A DNA stretch of 64,000 bases, from positions 3,236,457-3,300,456 of the forward strand of contig WNKI01000002.1 of NCBI GenBank assembly GCA_015350385.1, given 5' to 3'. The stretch's first letter is position 1, and each line of letters begins with the position of its first letter. The translations under genes were made by a program, and so were the position numbers. The notes beneath the pieces were generated by a model. That model ran no database searches and had not been told where the DNA came from. It saw nothing but the letters and a program-made list of their open reading frames with translations. This DNA comes from Aculops lycopersici. Its lineage: Eukaryota > Arthropoda > Arachnida > Trombidiformes > Eriophyidae. Of this stretch, positions 48,531-60,314 are shown in pieces.

Positions 48531-51277
48531 AACTCTCCAACTGCCCTCGTGATGAATGATTTTTTGCACGATCATTTCAACTTTGTTAGCGACCGACTCT
48601 CGAGAAGTCGTGCCACTTTGCCGGCCACTCGAAAGTTCCGCTTCCGAGTGTTTTGACGGCTCGGCTCGTTAGTTGGTCTGGTCAAACTTGCAACTTTGGG
48701 CAAGAGAGCTGAAAAGTTGCTCTTTCTCGGACGAGCGAGCGAGAGAGTTCATATAACACACAATTCTAAGTTGGTGACTAAGATTTGGAAATTAAGAGAC
48801 ATTATTCTGAGTTTCGAAGTCGTTGAGTTATCATTATCTCAAGTATAAAGGCAAAACTAACGCGCAGCAGAACGTGAACCAAGACTAGTGGTCAAGCAAA
48901 ACTGGCCTCCTTCGTCTGCCCTCGTTTCCAATAGTTTCGTTGTCTTTATCCTTATTGCCTCTGCCTTTCCATTGTGTCAATTAGACTATTGGGTGCGCCA
49001 TTAGTGCGCGTGGGTCAGCAATCTGGCCACCACCCGAAATGTGCCATTAGTCACACGGTCAACCAAACGAAACAAGCGACAAATTTCAGGTTCATTCACA
49101 CTGAACCAACGGAGATCAGTGGCAATTAGCAGTTGAGTGGATTTCTTCATTAATCAGCCAATAGCAGGTAAGAGTTTGTTGGTGGCTATATGTGGAGTTT
49201 CATCGATGAAATGGTTGAGTTTGCTAGTGAGAATCGTATTGTTCGCTAGGCAAGGAGGACGAATATTTGATCAGGTACCATCTAGAGCTAGAGCTGGAGC
49301 TAAGATGCAAGTGGACACTAGTGACACTATAACCGAAACTAAAGCTTGGGACTCAAGGAAGTGGACTTGGGATCAAACCTTGCGCTTGGCATCATGCTAA
49401 TCCGATTTCCATTATAAAATTGAAAACCCCCTCCACTTTCCAAGTGAGCAGCTTGGGGCGACATTTGAATGAATGGGCAACGAGAGGCTGTTTGTGTTTA
49501 CAAACGGACGACATGGCGCAAGTTGTATCAATCATTAGGTAGTGGTAACATTCTACAACTACAGCCGCAAAGTTATAATTTTCTAAAACCACACTGCAAC
49601 TCATCGGCTTTTGCAGGATTCTCATTTGTTAGAGTGCTCAAAAAGTCAGTGTCTTCTTTATATTGGTCATCATCATCATCTTCTTCTTCCACTCCTTCTG
49701 CTTCACTTTGGAGATCATCTATGACACTTAGCGTATCCCTATGCCAGAGTTTGCCATCGGATTCGGAGCATCAAGTCAGTCTTCAAATCTAATGAATTTC
49801 GACATGGATGCTCCGAGATGGAAGTTGACCGCATGTATCCATTGGCTCTAGCGACTGGAATGGCTTCTCTTCCAGGTGAGTCACCATTGCAATTTCTGCA
49901 TTGAATCCATTGGCGATTGCGTAATCGCGAGAGAGATACTGCAATTGGATAAGAGGCGAGCTCGCAGTGATGGTTGTTTAATTTGGTAGTCGTGCGCCGG
50001 TTATGAAATTGACTTCAAAGTGGCGCGCAACACTCTGAGCTCTTGTTGTTGGATGCTCACTTTGCCTTGCAAACTAGCAAATTGGGCGTAGTAATTGTAG
50101 GCAACGCTCACCGGGTTTGGCTTGTGCAGTTTCCATACGAATCGAGTCGAACTTCAACACTCCGACACTCCGAAATTGGATGGCAACCACAAAAGCGGCT
50201 GACCAAAAGACAGATGGATGGATAGATAGACAGACTCAGCAGACGCTGAGTTGAGCACAACACCTCACCTGGTGCTGCGACTTTAGATCAACTGATCAGT
50301 GCTTTGGATCAAGAGGAAAAAAGGCTCCAACTTGACCGAAGTGAAAGTTTGACGGCATCACTGGTGCCGACGACACGCCCTCTCTCTTTTCCTCTTCGGT
50401 CCCCCTGACCCCTCAGTCGGACAGTTCCTTGTTTTGACGTGTCAAACTAGCGAGCGACAACCACTTGCTGCCAATCATCAATGGGCAGCCAATGTGCGGT
50501 AAAGGTGGTGAATGAAAGCGTAGAGACCACATCCACCACGATGACGACGAGGATAGAGGCGAGCGCACCTAGCGCCACTGGCCGTCGCTATGCGCATACA
50601 AACTGCAGGATTAATGTAAGCGATCGGAGAAACTGCAGTCTCACTTGTGAGCGACACGCTGACTGCGAGTGCGCAAACCGGAAGCTCCAAGGCTAAACTG
50701 GCAACGGGCACACTATTGGGCAGGTGGACAGAAAATAGAGAGTACGAAGAGAGTAAGGTACCAATAAAAAGGCTAGCGAGCAAGTGAGTCTATAACGAGT
50801 GTTGGGAGTAGATTGTAATTGAGTGGACTGAATGGTTGTGTGATCCAATGTACTAGCCAGCCAGCTAGCTATAGAGCGAATGAGTTGGTGTTCGGCGTGA
50901 TAGTTGTCTACGGACCTCAGTCTAGTGCTTCGTGCATTTGAATTTAAATGTATAAGTGCCAGTGGGATTTTCTAGTGGTGAGTAATTATTCATTTGTTAT
51001 CAAACGGAGAGTTGGAAGTCGCACAAAGAGACAGAAAGTAAGAGGAAAAGTGATCATCAATATTGATGTCTATCCTTCCTCTTCTTCTTTTCTCGAATTT
51101 ACCGCATCTACTTAGATGTTAAAAAGGGAATGAGAGAGTAAAATCATCATCATCAAGCGAGTAGATTGAGAGAAACTTATCTAATCGTTTGGAATCATAA
51201 CTTAACTTGAAAGAATATACATTGACTCATATTCGACAGCAACTCGTATACGACGACTTGTTGGTGTTATATTCATC

Positions 51278-51298
51278 CATTTATTTATTTATTTATTC
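51278..51298. repeat. (ATTT)n microsatellite
   Basis: About five ATTT units upstream of POU4. Two short ATTC runs follow at 51341-51354 and 51379-51396. Confidence 0.8.
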
Positions 51299-51789
51299 TT
51301 TGTGAGTAGTATTCAGTCATTCATAATAGTTTCAATTCGCATTCATTCATTCATCTCAATTCCCTTAGCCATTCGTTTATTCATTCATTCATTCAAGCTC
51401 ATTAATGGCGTTACAAGTTGCAAGTCGCTAGGTCATCATTCGCCGCTTGCAGAATATTAGTAATAGTTGAGAATAATGCACAGAAAACCAACCAAATCCA
51501 TACATACATACGACGATTACTACCAACACCAACGTTTGATGCTTCGCTATCCAAAGTATCACAAGGAAGTTCGAGAATATAACTGCCCTCTAATATTTAT
51601 GCCTCAATAGGGAACATTAATACATTGACCTGTTACCACTTACCCAGTTACCTAACTTTCTTCTAGCAACCGACGAATTCATTCATCTATTCAGCGACCA
51701 ACTAGACGATTAACACTAGAGGATTCAAAAATAAACTCCACTTGGAATATCACAACGCGAGACTCGAACGAGCGGTCGTCAGCTATAAA

Positions 51790-54456
51790 ATGGACTCGTC
51801 CGCTTCAAGTGGTGTCAGTCGACAACTGGCCTCCATCGAGTCAACAGGCGGTGGTCTACTGCTACACGACCCTTCTCATCAGACGAGCCAATACTTCATT
51901 GGGGCGCACTGTTTTGGAGCCACTCACTCGCCGACATCGCCGTTACCGCAGCAGCAGCCGCCGCTTCCGGCGCCTCAGGCGAGCGGTTTGCAGCAACCGG
52001 TTGTTGCGGCAGTCTCCACCACCGCTACCAACTTTGATCCTCACCCCCAGCCAAACCATTTTCCTAACCATGTCACAAGTCTAAGTGACCGACAGCAGCA
52101 GCAGCTTCACCACCAGGAGCAACAGCTGATCCATCATCACTACCAAAACGACCACCAAACAAACCACCTCCAAAGTCACCCGCTAAACAACCGATCGCAC
52201 TACCAGATTCAACCAACCAATAGCTACTCGGCCTACTATGCTCCGAATGGCACAGGAGCACAAGGTTTGGATAGTCAGCAACAGCAGCAGCCGCAGCAAC
52301 CGGGCAGTGGAGGGTATGACTTGCCCAACTGCGATTCCATGTTTGCTTCCACCGCCACCAACAGCAACCAGTGGTCGCAGCACCAAACAGTTGGACAGAG
52401 CGTAGGTGGAGCGACCAACGGAAACTACTGGGCCTCGCTCAGTCATCATGATCCTCTAGAAACTTGCTACATGTCGCCAGTGATGTCAGTCTACCAGCCG
52501 GAAGTTAGTCAGGCGACGGTGACGGCTGCATCAGCTGCCAACTCAATCATGAGCGGAAGTCAGTTTGGTGGTGGAAGTAGTAGTGGTGGTGTTTGGTCCA
52601 GTGGTTCAAGTGGCAGTAATCACTACAATTCACAGATAAATTATCAGTCAAGTTATATGACATCCCAGGCTTCGACGAGTCAACAAGTGGTGGCTAGCAA
52701 AATAGGTAATGCAATTGCAACCACAACAATAGCTAGTAATATTTATAATCTCGACCATAGTGCAAATCTCAAGCATTCCTATGCGACGGCGCAACAACAA
52801 CAATCCACCGCAACCTTTAGCACAGCTACCAGGTCCCAATCGCAGGCTGTCAAATCTTCAACCATCTCAACAACCACTAGCTCGAGCTCAAACAACAGCA
52901 AGCCACCTGCTGGCCAGCAACAGAAGTCGTCTACTAACTTGCAGAGTAGCAGCAAGTCAAAAAGTAGTGGTGGTAGTGGTGGCGGTGGTTGCAAATCTTC
53001 AGGTAACAATAATAGAAACATGAATATGAACCTCATTGCAACAGCAACCTCGAACGGCATGTTGGGTCCCGGGACTCTGGGTCCAAATACTAGCACCACG
53101 CTAGCTGCAGGCAGTGGACTGTCTATGGCCAACAACTTGGCGCCCTGCGAGCTGGAGGACTTTGCCGAGAGGTTCAAACAGAGGAGAATCAAGCTGGGTG
53201 TCACACAGGCGGATGTTGGCAAGGCGCTGGCAACCTTGCAGCTACCTGGCGTTGGATCTCTATCACAGAGTACAATATGCCGCTTTGAGTCCTTGACTCT
53301 ATCGCACAATAATATGATCGCCCTGAGGCCGATTCTACAAGCTTGGCTCGAGACTGCCGAGAGTCAAGCTCGCCAAATGAGAAATATTAGAAACTCTACC
53401 TCGAGCTCTTCGAGCTCGACAACAACGCTCACAACGAGTGGCCTGATTGGAGGTCACTATGACCAGGTACCTGCGCCGCAACCACGACCACCTGTGACCT
53501 CAATGAGCACTACCACTCCTACTACAACTAGCGCCCCTGCCGCCACCAACTACCAAAGTAGCCAACCAAAATTTATGCAATATTATCAGCAGCACCAACA
53601 ACAACAACAGCAATCCAATCAACTCACTCCAATTGCTTCTCTTGCAACATCAACTCAGGTTATCAGCTCGCCATCGTCATCGCCTGCAAAAACTGCGGTG
53701 GTGTCGATAAAAGTAGCGCCAACTAGTGTCAAAACAGAAACAATCTCAAATGTTAGTCAAAGTTACTCAGGCAGTCAAATGGATAATCTTCAAAACGAGA
53801 ACCATACGGCTAACTCTTCAAGCGTCGATGATAATGCCGAGGAAATCTACTCGGTTGAATATGACCAAGAGGATGGAGAATATGAAGAAGATGAGGAGGA
53901 AGAGGAATCTGACGAAGAGGAATATGGATCGGAGGGGGGTGAAATTGAAATAAATGGTAGTGCAATAATAGGTAGCAATGGAAAGGATACGATGAGCGAG
54001 AGTAGTAGGTCGAGGAAACGGAAGCGTAAAGAAGGGTCACAGGAAGCAGGTTGCTGTACAAGGCGAACCTCGATTGCTGCTCGAGAGAGGAGACTTTTAG
54101 AGGCACACTTTAAGCAATTGGCTAGACCAACTAGCGAGCAGTTGCAGATTATTGCCGAGAAGCTTGACATGGACAAGAATACAGTGAGAGTTTGGTTTTG
54201 CAATCAGAGGCAGAAACAAAAGCGTCTCAAATATTCGACTTCTACGACAAGCTCTAGTGGTGGTGGTGGTGGTGGTGGACCAAGCGTAACAAGTAGTGAT
54301 ACTAGCACGACCACTACAAGTACAACCAATATAACTAGTAACAGCATGACAACACCTGCAAATTGCTCGATGCAAATGATCTCCTCAAAAGACAGCAATA
54401 ATCAGCAATCTACCTCTCTTCTGGACACGGCAAGCAATATTAGTGGCAATAGATGA
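51790..54456 (+). CDS. POU class IV homeodomain transcription factor (Brn3/acj6/unc-86 type)
   Basis: POU4 factors bind DNA bipartitely and specify sensory and other neurons. The frame gives 888 residues from an ATG in good context (AAAATGG). A non-ATG extension upstream is stopped at 51703. The POU-specific domain lies at about 453-523 with RRIKLGVTQADVGKAL, PGVGSLSQSTICRFESLTLS and HNNMIALRPILQAWLE, diagnostic of class IV. The homeodomain is at about 757-816, with TSIAAR, helix 3 residues V801, W802, F803, C804, N805 and R807, and RQKQKR. Two features are odd. The linker between the two domains is about 233 residues, where class IV members normally have roughly 20. It is Thr/Gln/Ser-rich and carries an acidic tract at about 681-722. 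I also see no N-terminal POU-IV box, so an upstream exon may supply it. The N-terminal 450 residues are Gln/Ser/His-rich. No intron is needed. Confidence 0.93.
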   Translation: MDSSASSGVSRQLASIESTGGGLLLHDPSHQTSQYFIGAHCFGATHSPTSPLPQQQPPLPAPQASGLQQPVVAAVSTTATNFDPHPQPNHFPNHVTSLSDRQQQQLHHQEQQLIHHHYQNDHQTNHLQSHPLNNRSHYQIQPTNSYSAYYAPNGTGAQGLDSQQQQQPQQPGSGGYDLPNCDSMFASTATNSNQWSQHQTVGQSVGGATNGNYWASLSHHDPLETCYMSPVMSVYQPEVSQATVTAASAANSIMSGSQFGGGSSSGGVWSSGSSGSNHYNSQINYQSSYMTSQASTSQQVVASKIGNAIATTTIASNIYNLDHSANLKHSYATAQQQQSTATFSTATRSQSQAVKSSTISTTTSSSSNNSKPPAGQQQKSSTNLQSSSKSKSSGGSGGGGCKSSGNNNRNMNMNLIATATSNGMLGPGTLGPNTSTTLAAGSGLSMANNLAPCELEDFAERFKQRRIKLGVTQADVGKALATLQLPGVGSLSQSTICRFESLTLSHNNMIALRPILQAWLETAESQARQMRNIRNSTSSSSSSTTTLTTSGLIGGHYDQVPAPQPRPPVTSMSTTTPTTTSAPAATNYQSSQPKFMQYYQQHQQQQQQSNQLTPIASLATSTQVISSPSSSPAKTAVVSIKVAPTSVKTETISNVSQSYSGSQMDNLQNENHTANSSSVDDNAEEIYSVEYDQEDGEYEEDEEEEESDEEEYGSEGGEIEINGSAIIGSNGKDTMSESSRSRKRKRKEGSQEAGCCTRRTSIAARERRLLEAHFKQLARPTSEQLQIIAEKLDMDKNTVRVWFCNQRQKQKRLKYSTSTTSSSGGGGGGGPSVTSSDTSTTTTSTTNITSNSMTTPANCSMQMISSKDSNNQQSTSLLDTASNISGNR

Positions 54457-54481
54457 TCTCAATCATAACATCAGATAACTT

Positions 54482-54487
54482 AATAAA
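54482..54487 (+). terminator. Poly(A) signal of POU4
   Basis: AATAAA 26 bases after the POU4 stop. It implies a very short 3' untranslated region, and POU4 transcripts would then end before the OGG1 promoter. Confidence 0.6.
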
Positions 54488-54597
54488 CTTAATCAAATCG
54501 AACTATATATCATCTTGTGATAATCTAGTCCCTTTCATGTTCTTCTTGGTCCATATACTATCATGGGTAGACCATGGATATATAGCGGATGACCACG

Positions 54598-54624
54598 AAA
54601 CTGTACGAAAATTTCGTACAGTTT
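54598..54624. promoter_or_regulatory. 27-base inverted repeat in the POU4-OGG1 spacer
   Basis: Arms AAACTGTACGAAA (54598-54610) and TTTCGTACAGTTT (54612-54624) are perfectly complementary around one A. The site lies about 155-180 bases before the OGG1 ATG in a 324-base intergenic spacer, where a dimeric regulator site would be expected. It could also be a transcription-end hairpin or a chance palindrome. No binding family is assigned. Confidence 0.5.
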
Positions 54625-54779
54625 AAACGTGCAAACGGCCACATGGTCGTGTTTACGAGAGCGAGCGAATACTTCAAATACTCAAATTTGTGGCGAATAG
54701 AGAGTAAATACTGCACGTGCTTCTCATTTTTCTGATCTGTCTACTCATTTAGACTATCCTAAATTATCATGACACGTTA

Positions 54780-56189
54780 ATGTTAATAAACTCACTATCA
54801 AAGCTAACCTGTAACATCATGTCAACCACAAAAGTGAGCCAGAGTGCAAAAAATGCCGTCAGGAGATCCACTCGCAATATTAGCAATAAGTCCGAGAAGC
54901 CATCCGAAACTCCAAACCCAGAAATCGAGACCAGCGAAAATGCAAAAACCAAACCCAAGGCAAAGTCTGAGGCGAAACCCAAAGCTAGAAGGAAATCGAC
55001 AAAGATGTGGGTCGACATAAACGAGTACGAAGAGGAGCCGCAAGGACTCAACTTGTCGGATCCAGATGGGTATTTAGATATCCCAGAAGTTGAGCTAAAT
55101 CTTGAAAGGACTCTCCTTGGTGGACAATCGTTTCGATGGAAGAAAAAATTTTGTAAGGATACATTTCCAAACTCAAGTCTAAAGGCTGATGTCTTTACGG
55201 GTGTCATTGGGGACTCAGCATTCAGACTTTGGCGAACCTCTGACAAGCAAATCGCGGTGAGGCTTATGACATATAGACCAAAGAAGGACGTTGAGAGTCC
55301 CGTCAAAGACGAAAGCTTGCAAGACGAGCGCCAATTCATCGAAACGAAAGCAATTATGGAAGATTATTTCCAATTGAAATATAATTTACAAGATTTATAC
55401 AAGCAATGGTCCAGCAATGACAAGCATTTCGCCGAATGTTCTGTCGAATATCCGGGATTTAGAATTCTACGCCAGGATCCGGTGGAAAACTTCTTCAGCT
55501 TTATTTGCGCGACCAACAACAACATCAAGAGAATATCAAAAATGATTGCAGATCTTTCCCGTCTATTTGGATCATCACTTTGGGGCAGGACCGACTTCTA
55601 TTGTACTGAGGTATTTTCCGCGTTTCCATCCGTCGAGATGTTGGCCAGACAGGATGTTTTCGATGCGATGCGGGAACGTTTGCGTTTTGGTTACCGAGCT
55701 AAATTTATTCAAGCAAGTGCAATTCGCCTACTAGAGGAGGCTAAGAAGATGCATTGTACACCTAGAGAGGTTCTACTCTCTTACCGTAAATTGCCTTATG
55801 AAGAAACTCGGAAGAATCTCATGGCTTATCCAGGTATCGGGCGCAAGGTTGCCGATTGCATTTGCCTAATGTCAATGGATCACCTTGGGTCAGTGCCAGT
55901 CGATTGTCACGTTTACCAGATCGTAGCTAGACATTATTTGCAGGAGCTGGACAAGACCAAGAAGAGTGTCAGTTTGGAGTTACATGACAGAGTAGGAAAT
56001 TTGTTCAGAAATTTGCATGGACCACAAGCTGGTTGGTCTTCGAGCGTTCTCTTCATAGCCGAGCTAAAGCATCTAAAACCACCAGAGGACAAAAGCTTAC
56101 TGTCACCTGTCAAGAAGAAAACTATTGCTGCCAAATCAAAGTCCAAGTCTGATGCTGGTAGCGCTGCAAAGAAGTTGAAATCACAATGA
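54780..56189 (+). CDS. 8-oxoguanine DNA glycosylase/AP lyase (OGG1)
   Basis: OGG1 excises 8-oxoguanine paired with cytosine and nicks the abasic site, starting base-excision repair in nucleus and mitochondria. The 469-residue frame has GGQSFRW at 114-120, LRQDPVENFFSFICATNNN ending at 248 (the NNN contacts the orphan cytosine), and the HhH-GPD block YPGIGRKVADCICL. Catalytic Lys356 and Asp375 are 19 residues apart, as for human K249 and D268, and His377 follows in VPVDCH. The tail matches GPQAGWSSSVLF. The N-terminal 90 residues are a Lys/Arg/Ser-rich extension absent from human OGG1 (345 residues), probably nuclear-targeting. Initiation at the first ATG adds a 13-residue hydrophobic/basic leader that could give a mitochondrial form. 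The second ATG (54819) has A at -3 and a better context. The gene has no intron, unlike vertebrate OGG1. Confidence 0.96.
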   Translation: MLINSLSKLTCNIMSTTKVSQSAKNAVRRSTRNISNKSEKPSETPNPEIETSENAKTKPKAKSEAKPKARRKSTKMWVDINEYEEEPQGLNLSDPDGYLDIPEVELNLERTLLGGQSFRWKKKFCKDTFPNSSLKADVFTGVIGDSAFRLWRTSDKQIAVRLMTYRPKKDVESPVKDESLQDERQFIETKAIMEDYFQLKYNLQDLYKQWSSNDKHFAECSVEYPGFRILRQDPVENFFSFICATNNNIKRISKMIADLSRLFGSSLWGRTDFYCTEVFSAFPSVEMLARQDVFDAMRERLRFGYRAKFIQASAIRLLEEAKKMHCTPREVLLSYRKLPYEETRKNLMAYPGIGRKVADCICLMSMDHLGSVPVDCHVYQIVARHYLQELDKTKKSVSLELHDRVGNLFRNLHGPQAGWSSSVLFIAELKHLKPPEDKSLLSPVKKKTIAAKSKSKSDAGSAAKKLKSQ

Positions 56190-56259
56190 TTGGCAATATG
56201 ATTGCACACCCGTATCAAATACTTTACTATCCTATTCCGAATCTGCATTCAGTCAGACA

Positions 56260-56265
56260 AATAAA
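56260..56265 (+). terminator. Poly(A) signal of OGG1
   Basis: AATAAA 71 bases after the OGG1 stop. Confidence 0.7.
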
Positions 56266-58439
56266 ATCATATCTCACATAAACAAGTAAGCAACAAGTGT
56301 TCCGGATTTTTGAACTACTCTGATTTGAGCAACCTTTATGTATTGTACTTGTCCGCCTTGATGCAGCACAATCCATCTTATGCCTTTTGATTCAACTATT
56401 CGCGTTGGGATTTCCCATAACAATCAGAATAACCGATTGTGGTTGCCAATCACTCTACCCATCATTCTCGTATCGGCCGTTGGCATTAAATTTTATCGGC
56501 CACACCTGAAGCAAACCGGCCCGGTCAATCGATTTTTAGAGTTCGGATATCGGTGACCAATTACTCGCTCTTTGCAGCAACAAAAGAACATCGAAGCCGT
56601 CTTTGATTGACTTGCGATGGAGAATTAATGCTGCCTACTGATCTCATGGTAAGAGGCACTTGATATCTCACAGATCTCACACGAAGTAGGCAGAGTAATT
56701 AGCTCACACCTCATTTGCCAATCATTCTCGCCAACCAATTTTCTCTGTTTCGTCTCCAATGATCCCTGCTTGACCTCGATTCGGTTGATGGCTTCTCCTC
56801 TGTTTAGCTCGATAAACGCAAACACAAAACAAGAGATGAGGTTTCGAGTGGTGGCAAGCGCAACGTTTAGCCACTTGTTGGATGTTCAGTTGGCCTAAAC
56901 AAACAAGGGATGATTTGCGGGAATCGAATGAACCGAGCTTTTGGCGACAGTTTTTTGCCCCGAGCCTGCACATCGCTTAAGTGTTGGATTGCGTAAGCAA
57001 ATATGATGATGATTATGATTGTGGTTATGAAAGCCACCAAGTTGACTGGACTACAGAGACCACTTTTTGCAATGCTTTGGTTGCCAGGGTACAACACAAA
57101 GATTGTCTTGAGAAAAATTGTGGTGGATAGCTTTCTTCCATCTCGTAGTTCTGCTTACAACTGTAGCTTTTCCAAGTGTCAAGAGTCTGGATGCAACAAG
57201 GACTCTTGTTTGTGTTGCTGGTACCGGGAAGCTCAGGTTGATAAGTAGACAAAAGTCTCGCCGATAGAGATGTCAAACACCTGAAGCTTTCCATCACCTG
57301 ACAGCTGAGTGAGTCGGTCCAAGTAGCCAACGAGTTGAGTGTGTTGTTGCAGCAGGAACAGATGTAATGCAATCGATGGGTAAGTTAATAGTTAACCGAT
57401 GATCTTTAGTCTTCATCAATGATCCTACTTGATGAGATTGAATGCAGAAGTCGCGTCCACAGTTGAGTTTCGCTCAGCTTGCATCAACCGAATGTTCCGT
57501 TGATGAGACAACAAGATCTATCAAGCCACTTGTTGCCGATGGCTGCCCAATCGCTAAAGTCGTGAATCACAATGCATGACAATGGACGGCGCAGAAACAA
57601 ACTACAACCAGCAAACCCATGATTCTCTGGGATTGTAATGCTTAAGTTGCGTACTGACATCAGCGGCAGGTTGATCCGTAGTTGATATATAAAATGAGCA
57701 AGCGATTGTGAGTTGCGTAACCACTAAACTCACTCTTACCTTTTCTAGTTTGCTAGTATTGTTCAATTTTATGAACTCCTCTTCTTTCTCTTCTCTATCT
57801 TGTTGTGTTTTGCCTCCTTTGCCTAGACTAGGGGGAGACTTTTGTCAGTGAAAGAAGGGGGAGAGCAGTGGACTGTGGACGCGGTTGTCAAGAGCATTAG
57901 AAAAGTACAGGGCAAACGAGATTTCGGGTCCAACAGGTAGTCTGTCGAGCAGGTCGGAGGCGGCCATACCTGCGTGTGAGTGTATTTGTATACCTGTATT
58001 GCCTTATGTGTCACACTGTCACTACGGCAAGACTATTGGCCAGGGATAGTTTTAGAGGTTCAATCAGCCGGCTGTTGGCAAGCTAGGCGCTTTGAGTTCG
58101 GGGTCGCAAGTAACGGCAATTGAACAACGAGTAGCATGAAGGCATAAAAGAGAAAGTTAAGCTTGAAAATTTTTATAAAACTTTAGATTTTTTGCCATCC
58201 TGTAGGCTAATGTTATCGTTGCTGTTGTTGTCGATGTTGTCGTCGTTTCAAACCAAGACTAGCTATCCGTTTTCTTTTCCAGAAAGTCAGCTGGCCAAGT
58301 ATCAGCCGAGTAGTTTGACTAACGATGAACACGAAGGCACAAGACAGCACAATTACAGTCTACTGCTAGTCGTCACACTATTCAGGTTTCGTCGATGTCA
58401 CTATTATGTCACTGGCACCGCAAGTGACGGTCCCCCAGA

Positions 58440-58458
58440 AAGAGAGAGAGAGAGAGAG
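58440..58458. repeat. GA microsatellite
   Basis: Uninterrupted (GA)n. Confidence 0.85.
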
Positions 58459-60288
58459 CGACAATAAAATACGACAGTTGGTTTTGCCTACCGGTATCGA
58501 GAAAAGAGAGACTATCGTAGTGGTGGTCGCAACTGTAAGGTTGTAGTCGATATGACGTCAGTTGGTTGAATTACCGCTTCCGGCGGCCGAGTCGTAGTCT
58601 TGTCAATGAATTGCTGACTTAACAACTTGCAAGTCGAATGACTCTCATATCTTGAGCTAGTATGCCAATTAGTTTATAATATAACTAATTACTCAAGAGA
58701 GCTCATGGATAATTTATTGTATGACGAATGCAAGTTACCATTGCAAGCTCGCTTGATCACCTTGCATCTAAATGAGTTAAAATTAAAGCATCACCCTTCT
58801 GACTTGAATGGTCGAAAATCAAGCTAGTTGCTAGATGGTCTTAGCTCAAGTGTTGTGCTCTTGGCGCACCTAAACTTTTGTTGTTTCGCGCCCTAAATAC
58901 ACGCGAATCAGCCTTTCCATTTAACTACTGAAAGCGATAAATAGCAACAGGTTGTTTTTACCGTTTAGCTGATGAGCCTCATTGCTCCTTTCGAGGGCTG
59001 CCTTCTTCGATTGTATCAACTGCCACCTCAAGCTTCAAGTTCGAATTGGAAACTTGCAAGCGAGAGTGTTTGTGCCTTGTGGCCATTAAAACTGAGCAAG
59101 GCGATAAGCGATTGAGATTGATGGCCACTTGCCTAGACCTGAGCAGTTAGCAAGCTGACCAACACGAAGTTAGGTAACGCGTTCAAAACAATTCGAGACT
59201 TGAATCGGGAGCACGAAGTCTCAATCTAGCGCCTGTAAGTTGAACTGAGAAAAGACTGCTTGAATGGAAAGTAGAAGTTCGAGACGTCAGTGTAATGTAA
59301 TCATTTGCATACGCTCAGTAGGCCGACGCTATATTTCAGCCACTTGAAGATAAAGTTGGTAAGCGTGTATGTAATAATCTATTCAAGACGCAATAAACTT
59401 GATTTTGTTGGTGCTCGATCCCACCGGTAGACTGGCGAGATTTGTTGGAATTGAATGAACAAAATCAGTAGTAGTGACCAGTTCGGTTGTTGGCATTACT
59501 CTTTGCAGCAAGAAATCCATTATTCAACTCAAACGATCGCCTTCCCTTCGACTCTATTACTATCTGATTCTATTAACCGGTTACAGATAGGAACTGCCCA
59601 ATAAAGTGAGCTTAATACAGCAACATGTGGTTACTTGCGCACTAGAGAATCATCGCTGACTTCTCAAGCCGACAACGATTACGACGGTGACGGCTACTAT
59701 GATTACGATACACAGGTAAAAAATTAACCACAAATAGCGGCACACGCTCATATTGAACAGATTATAAAACACACAAGCGCGGCTGCGATCGTGGAATCAT
59801 TTTCCAACTTATCTCAGCAGCAAAATTGTAGAGTCAAGTCAAGTGAGCTGATCTCTTATCTACTCAATAGCAAACTTTCTGACTTATCGAAATTGGAGAT
59901 TGAGTCTCATGTTCGCGCTTTGCGTTCAATTTAACTGCGCCGTCTTTTCACCATGGCGAGTGCTTTGAACCTCCATTGGCTGGGTAAACATCACGCGACT
60001 ATCAAGACTAGTCATATTCTTTGGTCTATCCATCGTCGTCGTCGTCGAGTTGCACACGACGCTGTGCAACTTGAAAGTTGTACGATTTATTTGCGCTTCG
60101 AGTACATGTAGCGGCTCTCACCTGTTGATCTTTGGCCCGGTGGTGGCCGTCATCGTTGCTAGCTATCGGAAAAAAGAAACAGACACTTGGAAAAAAACAG
60201 ACGGCGGCATCCATTGTTACTATGGCCATGCAGCTTCAAGCTGGAATCAATGATCACAAACTCAATTGTTTTCCTAGTTCCTAGCTGC

Positions 60289-60314
60289 AACTTTCGAGTA
60301 TCGACTCGAAAGTT
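60289..60314. repeat. Hairpin, 11-bp perfect stem, 4-nt loop
   Basis: AACTTTCGAGT (60289-60299) pairs perfectly with 60304-60314 around ATCG. Confidence 0.85.

Larger units (their letters stand above)
47657..51702. other. Gene-free region between MED24 and POU4
   Basis: Divergent spacer holding the presumed promoters of both genes. No recognisable coding frame. It contains an 8-bp-stem hairpin at 47843-47863, two palindromes (48417-48430 and 48515-48530), and, nearer POU4, ATTT and ATTC tandem repeats in DNA that looks like an A/T/C-rich leader. Upstream POU4 exons could lie here. Confidence 0.5.

Noticed and set aside
51783..51792. TATAAA directly before the POU4 ATG as a TATA box
   Set aside because: It overlaps the start codon, which would leave no leader; coincidence within the untranslated region is more likely.
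52779..53309. 176-codon minus-strand frame and other long frames opposite POU4, shroom and MED24
   Set aside because: They are antisense shadows of low-complexity coding exons, with Leu/Val/Cys runs complementary to Gln, Asn and Thr codons.
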